A DNA stretch of 64,000 bases, taken from assembly GCF_900187505.1 (NCBI RefSeq), contig NZ_FYDL01000003.1, positions 310,001 through 374,000 on the forward strand. The letters run 5' to 3'. Source of the stretch: Pseudomonas sp. Irchel s3h17 (GTDB lineage: Bacteria; Pseudomonadota; Gammaproteobacteria; Pseudomonadales; Pseudomonadaceae). The notes beneath the pieces are model-generated. The model saw only the letters and a program-made list of their open reading frames with translations, made no database searches and had not been told where the DNA came from. Every line of letters starts with the position of its first letter. Within the stretch, counting starts at the first letter, position 1. Of this stretch, positions 53,258 through 63,316 are shown in pieces. The position numbers and the translations under genes were made by a program.

Positions 53258-56035
53258 TCAGGAGGTCGAGGCTGTCCGGTGCTGAAGGTCGCGCTGGGCG
53301 ACCCAGTGCTCGATCAGTTCGCGCAACTGCGACAGTTCGACTGGCTTGGCCATGTGACCATCCATGCCGGCCTGGCGTGCGCGTTCCTTGTGTTCGGCAA
53401 GGATGTGCGCGGTCAGTGCGACCACCGGCGTGCGGGAGCGTTGATTGCCGACTTCCCAGGCCCGCAATTGTTGCGTGGCCGAAAAGCCGTCGAGGATCGG
53501 CATTTCGCAATCCATCAACACCAGGTCATAACGTTGGGCCTTCATCGCCTTCAAGGCTTCTTCGCCATTGCTCGCGGTATCGGGCGACAGGTTGAGCTTG
53601 CCGAGCATGCCCCGAATGACTTTGGTCGAGATGCTGTTGTCTTCGGCCACCAGAATGCGGAAGTCGCAGGGGACGTTGATCGCGGCGGGGACCGGGGAGG
53701 ACATGTGCGTTGCGCTGGCTTGCCCTTTGTTGCGCTGGTTCAACTCATCCGCCAAGGTGGTCTTGAGGGTATAGCCGGCTACGGGTTTGGCCAGGATCCG
53801 TTTGATACCGGCGTTGCGCGCGATGATCTTGCTCGGCGCATTGCTGATGCCGGTGAGCATGATCAGCAGGATATCGTGGTTCAGGCTTGGATCTTCCTTG
53901 ATCTTCGCCGCCAGTTGCATACCGGTCATGCCGGGCATGTTCTGGTCGAGCAGGACCACGTCGAAGTAATCCCGCAGGTGCGCCTTGGTGCGCAGCAACG
54001 CCAGGGCCTCCTTGCCGGACGGCACCGCGCTGACATTCAGGCCCCAGGCGCTGCATTGCTGGACCAGGACTTTGCGACAGGTATCGTTGTCGTCCACGAC
54101 CAGCACCCGTGCACCTTGCAGCGGGCCGTCCAGGTCGCAGGTCGGATGTTCCAGGCGGTCAGGGTCCAGTGGCAAGGTCAGCCACAGGGTGCTGCCCTGG
54201 CTGCTGCCGCTCTTGATGCCGAACTCACCGTGCATCAACAGAATCAGCTGGCGTGCGATCACCAGCCCCAGGTTGCCGCCCAGGCGAGTGGCGGAGAGGA
54301 CGTTCTTGCTGTTGAGCTCAGCGTGCAGCAACGCTTCTCGTTCTTCTGCTTCCATGGGTAGCCCGCTGTCTTGCACGGCAATGCGCAAGCGCGGTGTACT
54401 GCTCAGTTCGTCCAGGGCCACGACGATCAGGATCTCGCCTTCCTCGGTCTTCTTCATGGCGTTTTCCAGCAGGCTCAACAGCGTCTGGCGCAGGCGCGTC
54501 GGGTCGCCGCTGATCACCCGGGGAACCTGGGGCTGGATGAAGCTGATGAGCTCGACGTTCTGTTGTTCGGCCTTGGCGCGGAAGATGCTCAGGCAATCTT
54601 CGACCAGCGCGTTGAGGTCGAACTGCACGTCGTCCAGTTCGATCTGCCCGGACTCGAGCCTTGAGATGTCGAGGATTTCGTTGATCAGGGTGAGCAGTTC
54701 GTTGCCGGCGCTGTGGATGGTTTGCACGTAGTCGCGTTGCTTGACCGACAGCGGCGTGCCCAGCAACAGTTCGGTCATGCCCAGTACACCGTTCATGGGG
54801 GTGCGGATTTCATGGCTGATTTTTGCCAGGAACTCGGCCTTGGCGTTGATCTCGGCATTGCTTGCCGCCAGGTCACGGCTGATGCTGAAGCGGCTTTCGA
54901 TAATGCTGCGCTGGCGTTCGCTCAAGGCGATGCCCATCAACAGGCCGCTCAGGCAGATGAACGCGAGCAAGGCCATGATCAGGCTTTGTGGCGCGACGAG
55001 GGTCAGCCCCAGCAGTGCGGGCAGGATAATCAGCGTACCGGCGTTGAACACCACCATGGACACGACGAACAGGCGTGCCGGGCGATAGCCTTTCAGCCAG
55101 TGATAGACGCCGACGAAGAGCATGCTCAATCCGGCCAGGGCAACCAGCCCATAGGTCATGATGTTCAGTGGCAGGGTGTCGACGAACAGTAGCAGCAGGC
55201 TGCAGACGACAATGAGCAGGATGTCGCCCATCAGCAGTTTGTCGAGTGGATGCGGCCCGAGCGGACTGAAGAAGCAGTAGGTGTACATCAGGCCGCAAGG
55301 CGCTGTCAGCAGCAGGGCCAGGTAGGCTTCAGGTGCTTGCACGGCATTCCAGTCGGGAAGCCATGGACCTGCCAGGTTCAGGAGCAACAGCATCCCGAGC
55401 AACAACAAGCCTTCACAGGCCGCCAGCCACAGGCAGCTTCGCGAGCGGGTATAGGCATAGCGCGTGAGGTTGTGCAGGATCAGCATCGCGATACAACCGA
55501 ACAGCAGGCCATAGATCAGTGTCTGGGTCTGATTGGCGGCGGTCAGTACGGCTGATTGCAGGGTGATATAGGGGCGTAGCTGGTTTTCGGAAACCAGCCG
55601 CAGGTACACGTCGAGGGGCTCGCTACGCTGAGGCAGCGGCACCATGAAGTCGGTGCTGGGCAGCGGACGTTCGGTCAGCGGTTGATCATTGCCGCTGGTG
55701 GTCTGGTCGATCAGCGTGTCGCCGTCCAGAACGTAGAGATCCAGATGCAACAGGTCGGGGGCAAAGATACGCAGCAGTTGTTCGTGTTTGCCAGGGTTGA
55801 GCCGAAAGCGCAGCCACAAGGCGCCATCGGGATCGGCGGCGGTGATCTGGTCGGGTTCAATCGGGCTGAATTGGTTGGTGTAGCGCGCCGAGCGAATGTC
55901 GCCCAGTTGCAGGGTGCCCTGTTCGTCGAGCAATACCGCCCAGCCACTGCCTTGCGCGACGGCCTGGGCCGGGAGCATGCAGAGCAGGGTCAGCAATGTG
56001 ACGGTGAGTCCTATGGCGATCCTGAGCCAGCGCAA
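53258..56035 (-). CDS. retS: Hybrid sensor kinase RetS
   Basis: RetS (925 aa) has a signal peptide, a periplasmic DISMED2 domain (about residues 30-185), seven helices of the 7TMR-DISM module (about 190-375), HisKA with His408 in KISHEIRTPMNG, an HATPase, and two receiver domains (phosphoacceptor Asp697 in LLDQNMPG and Asp842 in LMDCEMPI). In P. aeruginosa RetS binds GacS and represses it, shifting between acute and chronic modes. The kinase G2 box is GGNLGLVIA, not the usual GTGLGL. Its position beside purD-purH-fis matches P. aeruginosa PA4856. No Hpt domain. Confidence 0.93.
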   Translation of the reverse strand: MRWLRIAIGLTVTLLTLLCMLPAQAVAQGSGWAVLLDEQGTLQLGDIRSARYTNQFSPIEPDQITAADPDGALWLRFRLNPGKHEQLLRIFAPDLLHLDLYVLDGDTLIDQTTSGNDQPLTERPLPSTDFMVPLPQRSEPLDVYLRLVSENQLRPYITLQSAVLTAANQTQTLIYGLLFGCIAMLILHNLTRYAYTRSRSCLWLAACEGLLLLGMLLLLNLAGPWLPDWNAVQAPEAYLALLLTAPCGLMYTYCFFSPLGPHPLDKLLMGDILLIVVCSLLLLFVDTLPLNIMTYGLVALAGLSMLFVGVYHWLKGYRPARLFVVSMVVFNAGTLIILPALLGLTLVAPQSLIMALLAFICLSGLLMGIALSERQRSIIESRFSISRDLAASNAEINAKAEFLAKISHEIRTPMNGVLGMTELLLGTPLSVKQRDYVQTIHSAGNELLTLINEILDISRLESGQIELDDVQFDLNALVEDCLSIFRAKAEQQNVELISFIQPQVPRVISGDPTRLRQTLLSLLENAMKKTEEGEILIVVALDELSSTPRLRIAVQDSGLPMEAEEREALLHAELNSKNVLSATRLGGNLGLVIARQLILLMHGEFGIKSGSSQGSTLWLTLPLDPDRLEHPTCDLDGPLQGARVLVVDDNDTCRKVLVQQCSAWGLNVSAVPSGKEALALLRTKAHLRDYFDVVLLDQNMPGMTGMQLAAKIKEDPSLNHDILLIMLTGISNAPSKIIARNAGIKRILAKPVAGYTLKTTLADELNQRNKGQASATHMSSPVPAAINVPCDFRILVAEDNSISTKVIRGMLGKLNLSPDTASNGEEALKAMKAQRYDLVLMDCEMPILDGFSATQQLRAWEVGNQRSRTPVVALTAHILAEHKERARQAGMDGHMAKPVELSQLRELIEHWVAQRDLQHRTASTS

Positions 56036-56096
56036 GGCGAAATCCCTTCGTAGATTGATGCCAGATTATAACTATGCGCGGCGTTGGAATAATCAG

Positions 56097-56117
56097 GCAA
56101 GGGCCCTGGGCCCTTGC
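56097..56117 (-). terminator. Hairpin after purD
   Basis: GCAAGGGCC and GGCCCTTGC form a perfect 9-bp stem around 3 nt, 18 nt past the purD stop. The T-run on the minus strand is weak. Confidence 0.65.
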
Positions 56118-56134
56118 TTGGCCGAATGGCTGGC

Positions 56135-57430
56135 TTATTCCTGATTTTCGCCACGCTCGCGGGCAATGGCGCGGTAGCCAATGTCCTTGCGATAGAAGCA
56201 GCCTTGCCAGTCGATCTTCGCGGCCAGCTTGTAAGCCTGTTGCTGGGCCTCATCGACGCTCGCGCCCATGGCAGTGGCGCACAGCACTCGGCCACCGGCC
56301 GTCACCACCTTGCCGTCCTCAAGGGCGGTGCCTGCATGGAAGACTTTGCCTTCCAGTGCTGCGGCTGCATCCAGGCCTTCGATGGCGATACCCTTGGCGT
56401 AGTCGCCCGGATAACCGCCGGCGGCCAGTACGATGCCGACGCTTGGGCGCGGATCCCATTGTGCTTCGACCTTGTCCAGTGCCTGGGCGAGTGCCGCCTC
56501 GACCAGCAACACCAGGCTCGACTGCAGGCGCAGCATCACCGGTTGGGTCTCCGGATCACCAAAGCGGCAGTTGAACTCGATGACTTTCGGGTTGCCCGCT
56601 TTGTCGATCATCAGGCCGGCATAGAGGAAGCCGGTGTAGACGTTGCCTTCTTCGGCCATGCCACGCACGGTTGGCCAGATCACCAGGTCCATGACGCGCT
56701 GGTGAACGTCGCTGGTGACGACCGGGGCAGGGGAGTAAGCACCCATGCCGCCGGTGTTCGGGCCGGTGTCGGCGTCGCCAACACGTTTGTGGTCCTGGCT
56801 GGTGGCCATCGGCAATACGTTCTTGCCGTCGACCATGACAATGAAGCTGGCTTCTTCGCCGTCGAGGAACTCTTCGATCACCACGCGCGAACCGGCGTCA
56901 CCAAAGGCGTTGCCGGCGAGCATGTCGCGTACGGCATCTTCGGCTTCAGCCAGGGTCATGGCAACGATCACGCCTTTGCCGGCGGCCAGGCCGTCGGCCT
57001 TGATCACGATCGGTGCACCTTTTTCACGCAGGTAAGCCAGGGCTGGCTCGATCTCGGTGAAGTTCTGGTAATCGGCGGTCGGGATCTTGTGGCGCGCCAG
57101 GAAGTCCTTGGTGAAGGCCTTGGAGCCTTCCAGTTGGGCCGCGCCGGCGGTTGGACCGAAGCAGTCCAGGCCACGGGCGCGGAACAGGTCGACCACGCCA
57201 GCCACCAGCGGGACTTCCGGCCCGACGATGGTCAGGGAGACATTCTTCTCGGCAAAGTCAGCCAGTTGCTCAAGCGCCAGGACGTCGATGGCGACGTTCT
57301 CGCACTTGGCCTCAATGGCCGTGCCGGCGTTGCCCGGGGCAACGAAAACTTTCTGCACGCGCGGATCCTGAGCCACTTTCCAGGCCAGGGCGTGTTCACG
57401 GCCACCGCTGCCAATGATCAAAACATTCAT
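56135..57430 (-). CDS. purD: Phosphoribosylamine-glycine ligase PurD
   Basis: PurD (431 aa) catalyses the second step of purine synthesis, joining glycine to phosphoribosylamine with ATP. MNVLIIGSGGREHALAWKVA at the N-terminus, ATP-grasp stretches IVIKADGLAAGKGVIVAMTL and VIEFNCRFGDPETQPVMLRL, and the C-terminal GGRVLCATAMGASVDEAQQ are typical. It follows purH after a 188-nt gap holding an imperfect inverted repeat, and precedes retS. Confidence 0.97.
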   Translation of the reverse strand: MNVLIIGSGGREHALAWKVAQDPRVQKVFVAPGNAGTAIEAKCENVAIDVLALEQLADFAEKNVSLTIVGPEVPLVAGVVDLFRARGLDCFGPTAGAAQLEGSKAFTKDFLARHKIPTADYQNFTEIEPALAYLREKGAPIVIKADGLAAGKGVIVAMTLAEAEDAVRDMLAGNAFGDAGSRVVIEEFLDGEEASFIVMVDGKNVLPMATSQDHKRVGDADTGPNTGGMGAYSPAPVVTSDVHQRVMDLVIWPTVRGMAEEGNVYTGFLYAGLMIDKAGNPKVIEFNCRFGDPETQPVMLRLQSSLVLLVEAALAQALDKVEAQWDPRPSVGIVLAAGGYPGDYAKGIAIEGLDAAAALEGKVFHAGTALEDGKVVTAGGRVLCATAMGASVDEAQQQAYKLAAKIDWQGCFYRKDIGYRAIARERGENQE

Positions 57431-57490
57431 TTCAAAAACCTCGGATGACGCTAATTCTGTTTAGAGCCTAAAGCGCTTTACGCTGTAGGA

Positions 57491-57604
57491 GGGCGCACTG
57501 AAGTCGGTAGATGCAAGGCGGAGTCGGCCTCGATGAGCGGAGTTGCCTTCTGGCAATGAGCATCATCGAGGTCGGCTCCAACGCAGCAGATGCCGGCTTC
57601 AGTG
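57491..57604. repeat. Long imperfect inverted repeat between purH and purD
   Basis: The left arm GCACTGAAGTCGGTAGATGC, followed by GGAGTCGGCCTCGATGA, is mirrored on the right by TCATCGAGGTCGGCTCC and GCAGATGCCGGCTTCAGTGC, with several mismatches. The arms are about 45 nt around a central 20 nt or so. It could fold as a large hairpin. It is not the REPIN unit seen elsewhere. Confidence 0.6.
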
Positions 57605-57618
57605 CGGCCGTTGTCATA

Positions 57619-59226
57619 TTAGTGACGGAAGTGGCGCATGCCGGTGAAGACCATGGCGATGCCGGCTTCATCGGCAGCCGCAATCACTTCATTGTCACGC
57701 ATCGAGCCGCCTGGCTGGATCACCGCGGTGATGCCGACCTTGGCCGCGTTGTCGATGCCGTCGCGGAACGGGAAGAACGCATCGGAGGCCATGACGGCGC
57801 CCTGTACTTGCAGGCCGGCGTGTTCAGCTTTGATGGCCGCGATACGGGCCGAGTTTACGCGGCTCATCTGGCCGGCGCCGACACCGATGGTCTGACGGTT
57901 CTTGGCGTAGACGATGGCGTTGGATTTGACGTACTTGGCCACTTTCCAGGCGAAGATCAGGTCGTTGATCTCTTGCTCGGTCGGAGCGCGCTGGGTCACG
58001 ACCTTCAGGTCTTCACTGCCGATCATGCCGATGTCACGGCTCTGTACCAGCAAGCCGCCGTTGACGCGCTTGTAGTCCCAGGCAGCGGCGCGGTCAGCCG
58101 ACCACTCGCCGCACGCCAGCAGGCGCACGTTGGCTTTCGCCGCCACAATGGCGCGCGCTTCTTCGCTGACCGATGGGGCGATGATCACTTCGACGAACTG
58201 ACGCTCGACGATGGCCTTGGCCGTTTCAGCATCCAGTTCGCGGTTGAACGCGATGATGCCGCCGAACGCCGATTCGGTGTCGGTGGCGTAGGCCAGTTCG
58301 TAGGCCTGGCGGATGCCGCCTTCGGCGTCCGGGCTGACCGCAACGCCGCACGGGTTGGCGTGCTTGACGATCACGCACGCCGGCTTGACGAAGCTCTTCA
58401 CGCATTCCAGCGCCGCATCGGTGTCGGCTACGTTGTTGTACGACAGTTCCTTGCCTTGCAGTTGGGTCGCGGTGGCGATGCCCACTTCGGCAGGCTTGGC
58501 TTCCACGTAGAACGCCGCGCTCTGGTGCGGGTTCTCGCCGTAGCGCATTTCCTGGGCCTTGATGAACTGGCTGTTGAAGGTGCGCGGGAATTCGCTGCGA
58601 CCTTCGGTGCTGAGGGTATCAGCGGCCTGGTTCACGGTGCCCATGTAGTTGGCGATCATGCCGTCGTAGGCGGCCGTGTGTTCGAACGCCTTGAGCATCA
58701 GGTCGAAGCGCTGGGCGTAGGTCAGGCCACCGGCCTTGAGGTTTTCCAGGACGTTGGCGTAGTCGCCGGCATTGACCACGATGGCCACGTCCTTGTGGTT
58801 CTTGGCTGCCGAGCGAACCATGGTCGGGCCGCCGATGTCGATGTTCTCGATGGCGGTCGGCAGGTCACAGCCCGGCTTGCTGATGGTGGCTTCGAACGGG
58901 TACAGGTTGACCGCGACCAGGTCGATCGGCTTGATGCCATGCTCGTTCATGATGGCGTCGTCGATACCGCGACGACCCAGGATCCCGCCGTGGATTTTCG
59001 GGTGCAGGGTTTTCACCCGGCCGTCCATCATCTCGGCGAAACCGGTGTAATCCGCGACTTCCACAGCGGCTACGCCATTGTCCTGCAACAGCTTGAACGT
59101 CCCGCCGGTGGAGAGGATCTCGACGCCGAGCGCTTCGAGCTCCCTGGCGAATTCGAGGATCCCGGTCTTGTCGGAAACGCTGATCAAGGCGCGGCGGATC
59201 GGCAGGCGGGTAGTCTGGTCGGTCAT
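57619..59226 (-). CDS. purH: Bifunctional AICAR formyltransferase/IMP cyclohydrolase PurH
   Basis: From ATG 59226 ([20 protein letters not shown]) PurH is 535 aa, the usual size; an in-frame upstream ATG at 59247 is rejected. The N-terminal MGS-like cyclohydrolase domain (about residues 1-200: [28 protein letters not shown]) and the C-terminal formyltransferase ([32 protein letters not shown]) are both intact. It makes the last two steps to IMP. It lies downstream of the dusB-fis terminator. Confidence 0.97.
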   Translation of the reverse strand: MTDQTTRLPIRRALISVSDKTGILEFARELEALGVEILSTGGTFKLLQDNGVAAVEVADYTGFAEMMDGRVKTLHPKIHGGILGRRGIDDAIMNEHGIKPIDLVAVNLYPFEATISKPGCDLPTAIENIDIGGPTMVRSAAKNHKDVAIVVNAGDYANVLENLKAGGLTYAQRFDLMLKAFEHTAAYDGMIANYMGTVNQAADTLSTEGRSEFPRTFNSQFIKAQEMRYGENPHQSAAFYVEAKPAEVGIATATQLQGKELSYNNVADTDAALECVKSFVKPACVIVKHANPCGVAVSPDAEGGIRQAYELAYATDTESAFGGIIAFNRELDAETAKAIVERQFVEVIIAPSVSEEARAIVAAKANVRLLACGEWSADRAAAWDYKRVNGGLLVQSRDIGMIGSEDLKVVTQRAPTEQEINDLIFAWKVAKYVKSNAIVYAKNRQTIGVGAGQMSRVNSARIAAIKAEHAGLQVQGAVMASDAFFPFRDGIDNAAKVGITAVIQPGGSMRDNEVIAAADEAGIAMVFTGMRHFRH

Positions 59227-59261
59227 CTCAGTTTCCATCAAAAGCAAAGGAAGTCAGCAAA

Positions 59262-59291
59262 AAAGGCGACCGGTTTTACGCGGGCGCCTTT
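59262..59291 (-). terminator. Intrinsic terminator of dusB-fis
   Basis: On the minus strand the stem AAAGGCG...CGCCTTT (17-nt loop region with partial pairing) is followed by TTTTTTGC, 18 nt after the fis stop. Confidence 0.8.
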
Positions 59292-59308
59292 CTGGTTTGA
59301 TTGAATGC

Positions 59309-59629
59309 TTACAGCAAATCGTACTGCTTGAGTTTCTTGCGCAAGGTGCCACGGTTCAGTCCGAGCATCTCGCTGGCCTTGGTCTGGTTGCCCTTGACGT
59401 AGCTCATCACGCTTTCGAGCAGGGGCGCCTCGACTTCGGAGAGCACCAGGTTGTACACATCCGTGACGGCGGCGCCTTCAAGGTGGGCGAAATAATTGTG
59501 CAGCGCCTTCTCGACACTCCCGCGAAGGGTCTGGCCTTCTTCGCTGGGCGTATTGAGGTGCTGTTTCAAATTCACGTTGTCGCTCACGGGTGTTGTTCCA
59601 CTCACTAAAGTCTCGGTCATCATCGTCAT
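59309..59629 (-). CDS. fis: Nucleoid-associated DNA-binding protein Fis
   Basis: From ATG 59629 ([20 protein letters not shown]), Fis is 106 aa. The C-terminal HTH ([20 protein letters not shown], ending YDLL) is near-invariant. Fis binds DNA as a dimer and shapes rRNA and growth-phase expression. Its ATG overlaps the dusB stop by 4 nt, the usual dusB-fis operon. The upstream frame extension within dusB is rejected. Confidence 0.97.
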   Translation of the reverse strand: MTMMTETLVSGTTPVSDNVNLKQHLNTPSEEGQTLRGSVEKALHNYFAHLEGAAVTDVYNLVLSEVEAPLLESVMSYVKGNQTKASEMLGLNRGTLRKKLKQYDLL

Positions 59630-60636
59630 GCGGCCACCCCTTCTCCGTCCCCTGTCAGGCTCTTGTAACGTTCGGCGAAGAACTCTCGAACGTTGGCGCA
59701 TTGTGCTTCCGTACCATCCAAACGATTGAAGTGGGCGCGAAACTCCCTGGCGCCCGGCAGGGTTGCGAGATACCAGCCGACATGCTTGCGTGCAATGCGT
59801 ACACCCATGACATCCCCATAGAAGGCATGCAGCGCGGCCAGATGCTCAAGCAGAATACGTTCCACCTCGATCAATTCCGGTGCCGGCAGTTTTTCACCGG
59901 TACGCAGGTAGTGCTCGATCTCACGAAAAATCCATGGCCGCCCCTGGGCGGCCCGGCCTATCAACAGGCCATCGGCCCCGGTCGCGTCAAGCACGTGCCG
60001 GGCCTTTTCAGGCGAGTCGATATCGCCATTGGCAAAGACCGGGATCGACACCGCCTGCTTGATCGCGGCAATGGTGTCGTACTCGGCTTCACCGGTATAC
60101 AGGTCGGCGCGGGTGCGGCCGTGCACCGCCAACGCCGTGATGCCTGCCTGTTCGGCGATCTTTGCCACCGTCAGGCCGTTCTTGTTCGCCCGGTCCCAGC
60201 CGGTGCGAATCTTCAGGGTCACCGGCACATCAACCGCAGCCACCACGGCCTGCAGGATCTCGGTTACCAGGTCTTCATCTTTGAGCAAAGCAGAACCGGC
60301 GGCTTTGTTGCAGACTTTTTTCGCCGGACAACCCATGTTGATATCAATAATCTGTGCACCCAGCTCGACGTTGGCCCGGGCCGCATCCGCCAGCATCTGC
60401 GCATCACCGCCGGCGATCTGTACCGAGCGCGGCTCGGGATCACCTTCGTGGACCATGCGCAGACGTGATTTGCGGGTGTTCCACAAGCTCATGTCACTGG
60501 TGACCATTTCCGAGACTACAAGCCCTGCACCCAGTCGCTTGCACAGCTGACGAAAGGGCTGGTCGGTGACGCCCGCCATTGGGGCGAGAATCAAGCCGTT
60601 GTGCAATGTATATGGGCCGATGCGTACCGCCGACAT
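59626..60636 (-). CDS. dusB: tRNA-dihydrouridine synthase DusB
   Basis: DusB (336 aa) reduces uridine in tRNA with FMN and NADPH. The FMN barrel start [20 protein letters not shown], the catalytic-cysteine region [20 protein letters not shown], and VNGRTR-like [14 protein letters not shown] are visible. It is the first gene of the dusB-fis operon. Start ATG 60636 is in the normal place. Confidence 0.96.
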   Translation of the reverse strand: MSAVRIGPYTLHNGLILAPMAGVTDQPFRQLCKRLGAGLVVSEMVTSDMSLWNTRKSRLRMVHEGDPEPRSVQIAGGDAQMLADAARANVELGAQIIDINMGCPAKKVCNKAAGSALLKDEDLVTEILQAVVAAVDVPVTLKIRTGWDRANKNGLTVAKIAEQAGITALAVHGRTRADLYTGEAEYDTIAAIKQAVSIPVFANGDIDSPEKARHVLDATGADGLLIGRAAQGRPWIFREIEHYLRTGEKLPAPELIEVERILLEHLAALHAFYGDVMGVRIARKHVGWYLATLPGAREFRAHFNRLDGTEAQCANVREFFAERYKSLTGDGEGVAA

Positions 60637-60822
60637 AGGTCTTCCCTGTTGTGGGGTAGGATCATGAGAGTTCGAAAAAGGGTTGGCATGATACCCGCTC
60701 TCGATGACTGGATAAAGGCTGAACTGGATAAAATCTGAACAGTTAATCCGTTATTGCCAGCAGTTTGACTCGGCTCGCGGGTTGTCGGAGGGTCGCCATC
60801 CACCCGGCGCGACTGAACCGAT

Positions 60823-62079
60823 TCACTCCGGGGAATGAAAGCTGAGGCTGTAATTCACCGCTTTCGGGCCGGGATCGAGGATGTCCAGGGCGATATGGAT
60901 CGGGGTTTGCGGGGGCATTTCCGCAAGGTCGGCCAGGTCGCCGTTGAGGTATTCACCCGGTTTGAAGCGACGGCTGGCGATCAAGTGGCCGTTGAGGTCG
61001 GCAAAGCGCAGTTCCAGCAGGGGGAATGGCTGGGAGAAGGGCGCGCGGTTGTAGATGATGGCGTCTACTACCAGGGCACCACTGAAGTCCGGATGGCTGC
61101 GCACCACCAGGTTGCTGCTCTTGATTTTTGCGATGTCGACCTTGGACGGAACGTTGCAGCCAATCTGCGGGCACAGTTGCTGGAACCAGGGGCGGTACTG
61201 GTCATGGCGAGCCAGTTCGTCGAAGTGATGGGCGATGTACTGGCCGGCAAGGGCGGTAGCGGCCAGTAGTACCATCAGGCTCCAGAACAGCCGGCGTCCC
61301 CAGGGAGAGCGGCGTTGTTGCCAGTCCAGTTGCAGCGGATCGTCGACCAGGTCTCGCAGCACGTCGTCGTGCATGGCCGGCTCGCCTCGCGCGCGTCGCT
61401 TGCGTACGGGTTCGGCTGCCTGCGGGATCGGCTCGGGGTCGTCGTCGGTTGCGCTGAACCGTTCGTGCGAGGCGCTCGGCTCCTCGTCTTCCTCCTGGGG
61501 TTCCAGGCGCAGTGGCGGCGTCTCGGGTTCGTCGTCGAGGTCGACCAGTTCCAGGGACAGGGAAGGTTCAGTGCGTGAAGGCTTTGTCGGCTCATCTTCG
61601 TCCAGCATCCCGCTTGTTGCAGGTGTCGGGGACGTGTCGCTGGACAAGGCGCGTTCCGCTGCAGGCTCGCTGAACAGGCTGTCGGGCCACGGTGCTTCGC
61701 TTTCGTTGGCGTCACGGCGTGCGCTCAGCGAATCTTCCCGGGGCTTGTGCTCCTGGCCAAACTCCTTGGCGGGCTGGATTTCCCGTTGTTCGAGCTTGGC
61801 GAGTTCTTCGTCGAGGTCGAGGTGGTCCAGGTCAAGCTCGGAGGCGGTCCACTGCTTCTGGCTGATGGCCCGTTGCTCGGGTGCCGTTTCGACCGATGGC
61901 GACGAGCTGAGCGCGCTCGCCTGTTCGCCCATGCGTTGCTCGAGCAACTGCCGTGCAGCATTGAACACTTGCAGGCACGAGCCGCAGCGCACCACACCAC
62001 GAGCCACGCTCAATTGAGAGTGGCTGACGCGGAAACTGGTCTTGCAATGCGGGCATTGGGTGACGAAGCTATCGGTCAT
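60823..62079 (-). CDS. DUF3426 zinc-ribbon membrane protein
   Basis: The 418-aa product has an N-terminal MJ0042-type zinc ribbon (CPHCKTSFRVSHSQL and VVRCGSCLQVFNA), a long acidic, Pro/Ser-rich low-complexity region (about residues 60-240). One transmembrane helix (LFWSLMVLLAATALAGQYIA) follows. A periplasmic C-terminal DUF3426 domain (LELRFADLNGHLIASRRFKP, then GEYLNGDLADLAEMPPQTPI) ends the protein. Function is not established; the gene is found between dusB and prmA in Pseudomonas. Confidence 0.88.
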   Translation of the reverse strand: MTDSFVTQCPHCKTSFRVSHSQLSVARGVVRCGSCLQVFNAARQLLEQRMGEQASALSSSPSVETAPEQRAISQKQWTASELDLDHLDLDEELAKLEQREIQPAKEFGQEHKPREDSLSARRDANESEAPWPDSLFSEPAAERALSSDTSPTPATSGMLDEDEPTKPSRTEPSLSLELVDLDDEPETPPLRLEPQEEDEEPSASHERFSATDDDPEPIPQAAEPVRKRRARGEPAMHDDVLRDLVDDPLQLDWQQRRSPWGRRLFWSLMVLLAATALAGQYIAHHFDELARHDQYRPWFQQLCPQIGCNVPSKVDIAKIKSSNLVVRSHPDFSGALVVDAIIYNRAPFSQPFPLLELRFADLNGHLIASRRFKPGEYLNGDLADLAEMPPQTPIHIALDILDPGPKAVNYSLSFHSPE

Positions 62080-62109
62080 GCGGCCATCCGGAGTCTGCAG
62101 AGGCTCATT

Positions 62110-62988
62110 TTAGCGCCGGCGACCGGTAATGCGCACCCAGCCATCGCGATTGGCGATCGGATCCAGGTCAAAGTCCTGGGCGTAAGCCGCTGCCACTTCT
62201 TCGCCTTGTTCGGCGAGGATGCCTGACAGCGCCAGGCGACCGCCGGCCTTGACCAGGCTGGACAGTTGCGGCGCCAGGGAAACCAGCGGGCCGGCGAGGA
62301 TGTTGGCCACCAGTACATCGGCCTGAACCTGCGGCAGGTCTTCAGGCAGGTACAGCGGGAACAGCGCTTCGGCGATGTTGTTACGTCCGGCGTTGTCGCG
62401 GGAGGCTTCCAGCGCCTGCACATCGATGTCAGTGCCGACGGCCTGTTTGGCGCCCAGCAGCAACGCGGCGATCGCGAGGATCCCGGAACCGCAGCCGAAG
62501 TCCAGCACGTTGCAGTCTTTCAGGTCCTGGCCGTCGAGCCATTCCAGGCACAGGGCGGTGGTCGGGTGGGTGCCGGTGCCGAAGGCCAGGCCCGGGTCGA
62601 GCAGCAGGTTGACGGCATCAGGCTCCGGGGCGGCGTGCCAGCTCGGCACGATCCACAGGCGCTGGCCGAAACGCATCGGCTGGAAGCCGTCCATCCAGCT
62701 GCGTTCCCAGTCCTGGTCTTCGATGACTTCGCTGTGATGCTCGGGCAGCGGACTGCCGGTCAGCAGTTCCAGATGGGCCAGCACTGCAGCGGCTTCGGTG
62801 CCGCCTTCGAACAGGGCCAGCAAGTGGGTGTGCGACCACAGCGGGGTGGTGTTGAGTTCCGGCTCGAAGATCGGCTGATCTTCGGCGTCCATGAAGGTCA
62901 CCGATACGGCGCCCACTTCAAGGAAAGCGTCTTCATAGGTTTCGGCTTGTTCTGGGCTGATGGCGAGACGGACTTGCAGCCAAGGCAT
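62110..62988 (-). CDS. prmA: Ribosomal protein L11 methyltransferase PrmA
   Basis: From ATG 62988 ([20 protein letters not shown]), PrmA is 292 aa; the longer open frame through the REPIN-like repeat is rejected. It trimethylates L11. The substrate-recognition N-terminal domain and the SAM motif [20 protein letters not shown] are present, with the NPP-like [17 protein letters not shown]. It lies 30 nt upstream of the DUF3426 gene and is likely co-transcribed. Confidence 0.96.
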   Translation of the reverse strand: MPWLQVRLAISPEQAETYEDAFLEVGAVSVTFMDAEDQPIFEPELNTTPLWSHTHLLALFEGGTEAAAVLAHLELLTGSPLPEHHSEVIEDQDWERSWMDGFQPMRFGQRLWIVPSWHAAPEPDAVNLLLDPGLAFGTGTHPTTALCLEWLDGQDLKDCNVLDFGCGSGILAIAALLLGAKQAVGTDIDVQALEASRDNAGRNNIAEALFPLYLPEDLPQVQADVLVANILAGPLVSLAPQLSSLVKAGGRLALSGILAEQGEEVAAAYAQDFDLDPIANRDGWVRITGRRR

Positions 62989-63108
62989 GGCGGGCACCTT
63001 TGAAAAATATTGATTGCAGCCTAGTGGGCTGCGAGAAGCGAGCAAGTTTACGCGAGCGCGGGGCAGATGACGACCGGGTTGGTAGAGTTCAGGTGTGAAC
63101 GAAAGACC

Positions 63109-63242
63109 TGTGGCGAGGGAGCTTGCTCCCGCTGGAGCGCGAAGCGGTCCCAAAACGGCAGGCACGGTTCTGTCTGGTCTGGCCCGGCTTGATGGTTTTG
63201 CGGTTGCTGTGCAACCGAGCGGGAGCAAGCTCCCTCGCCACA
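63109..63242. repeat. REPIN-like inverted repeat pair between accC and prmA
   Basis: TGTGGCGAGGGAGCTTGCTCCCGCT and its reverse complement at the right end flank about 85 nt. With the terminator at 63279 it fills most of the 328-nt gap between accC and prmA; nothing else coding is seen there. Confidence 0.9.
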
Positions 63243-63278
63243 GAGATACGGTACGCAGTAATGTCCAGATACAACAAA

Positions 63279-63294
63279 GCCGCCCGAAGGCGGC
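63279..63294 (-). terminator. Intrinsic terminator of accC
   Basis: GCCGCC and GGCGGC form a 6-bp GC stem with a CGAA tetraloop, 22 nt past the accC stop; on the minus strand it is followed by TTTGTTGT. Confidence 0.75.
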
Positions 63295-63316
63295 CTTGTC
63301 GCATACCGACTAAAGC

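Noticed and set aside
57468..57683. 71-codon frame in the purH-purD gap
   Set aside because: It is the translation of the inverted repeat and the purH end; no coding signature.
57511..59304. 597-codon open frame on the plus strand opposite purH
   Set aside because: It is antisense to a fully conserved PurH and has the Val/Gly/Asp/Arg-rich content of GC-rich antisense frames, with no family motif.
60591..60803. 70-codon frame upstream of dusB
   Set aside because: Overlaps the start of dusB, lacks a ribosome site and resembles no family; treated as the dusB leader.
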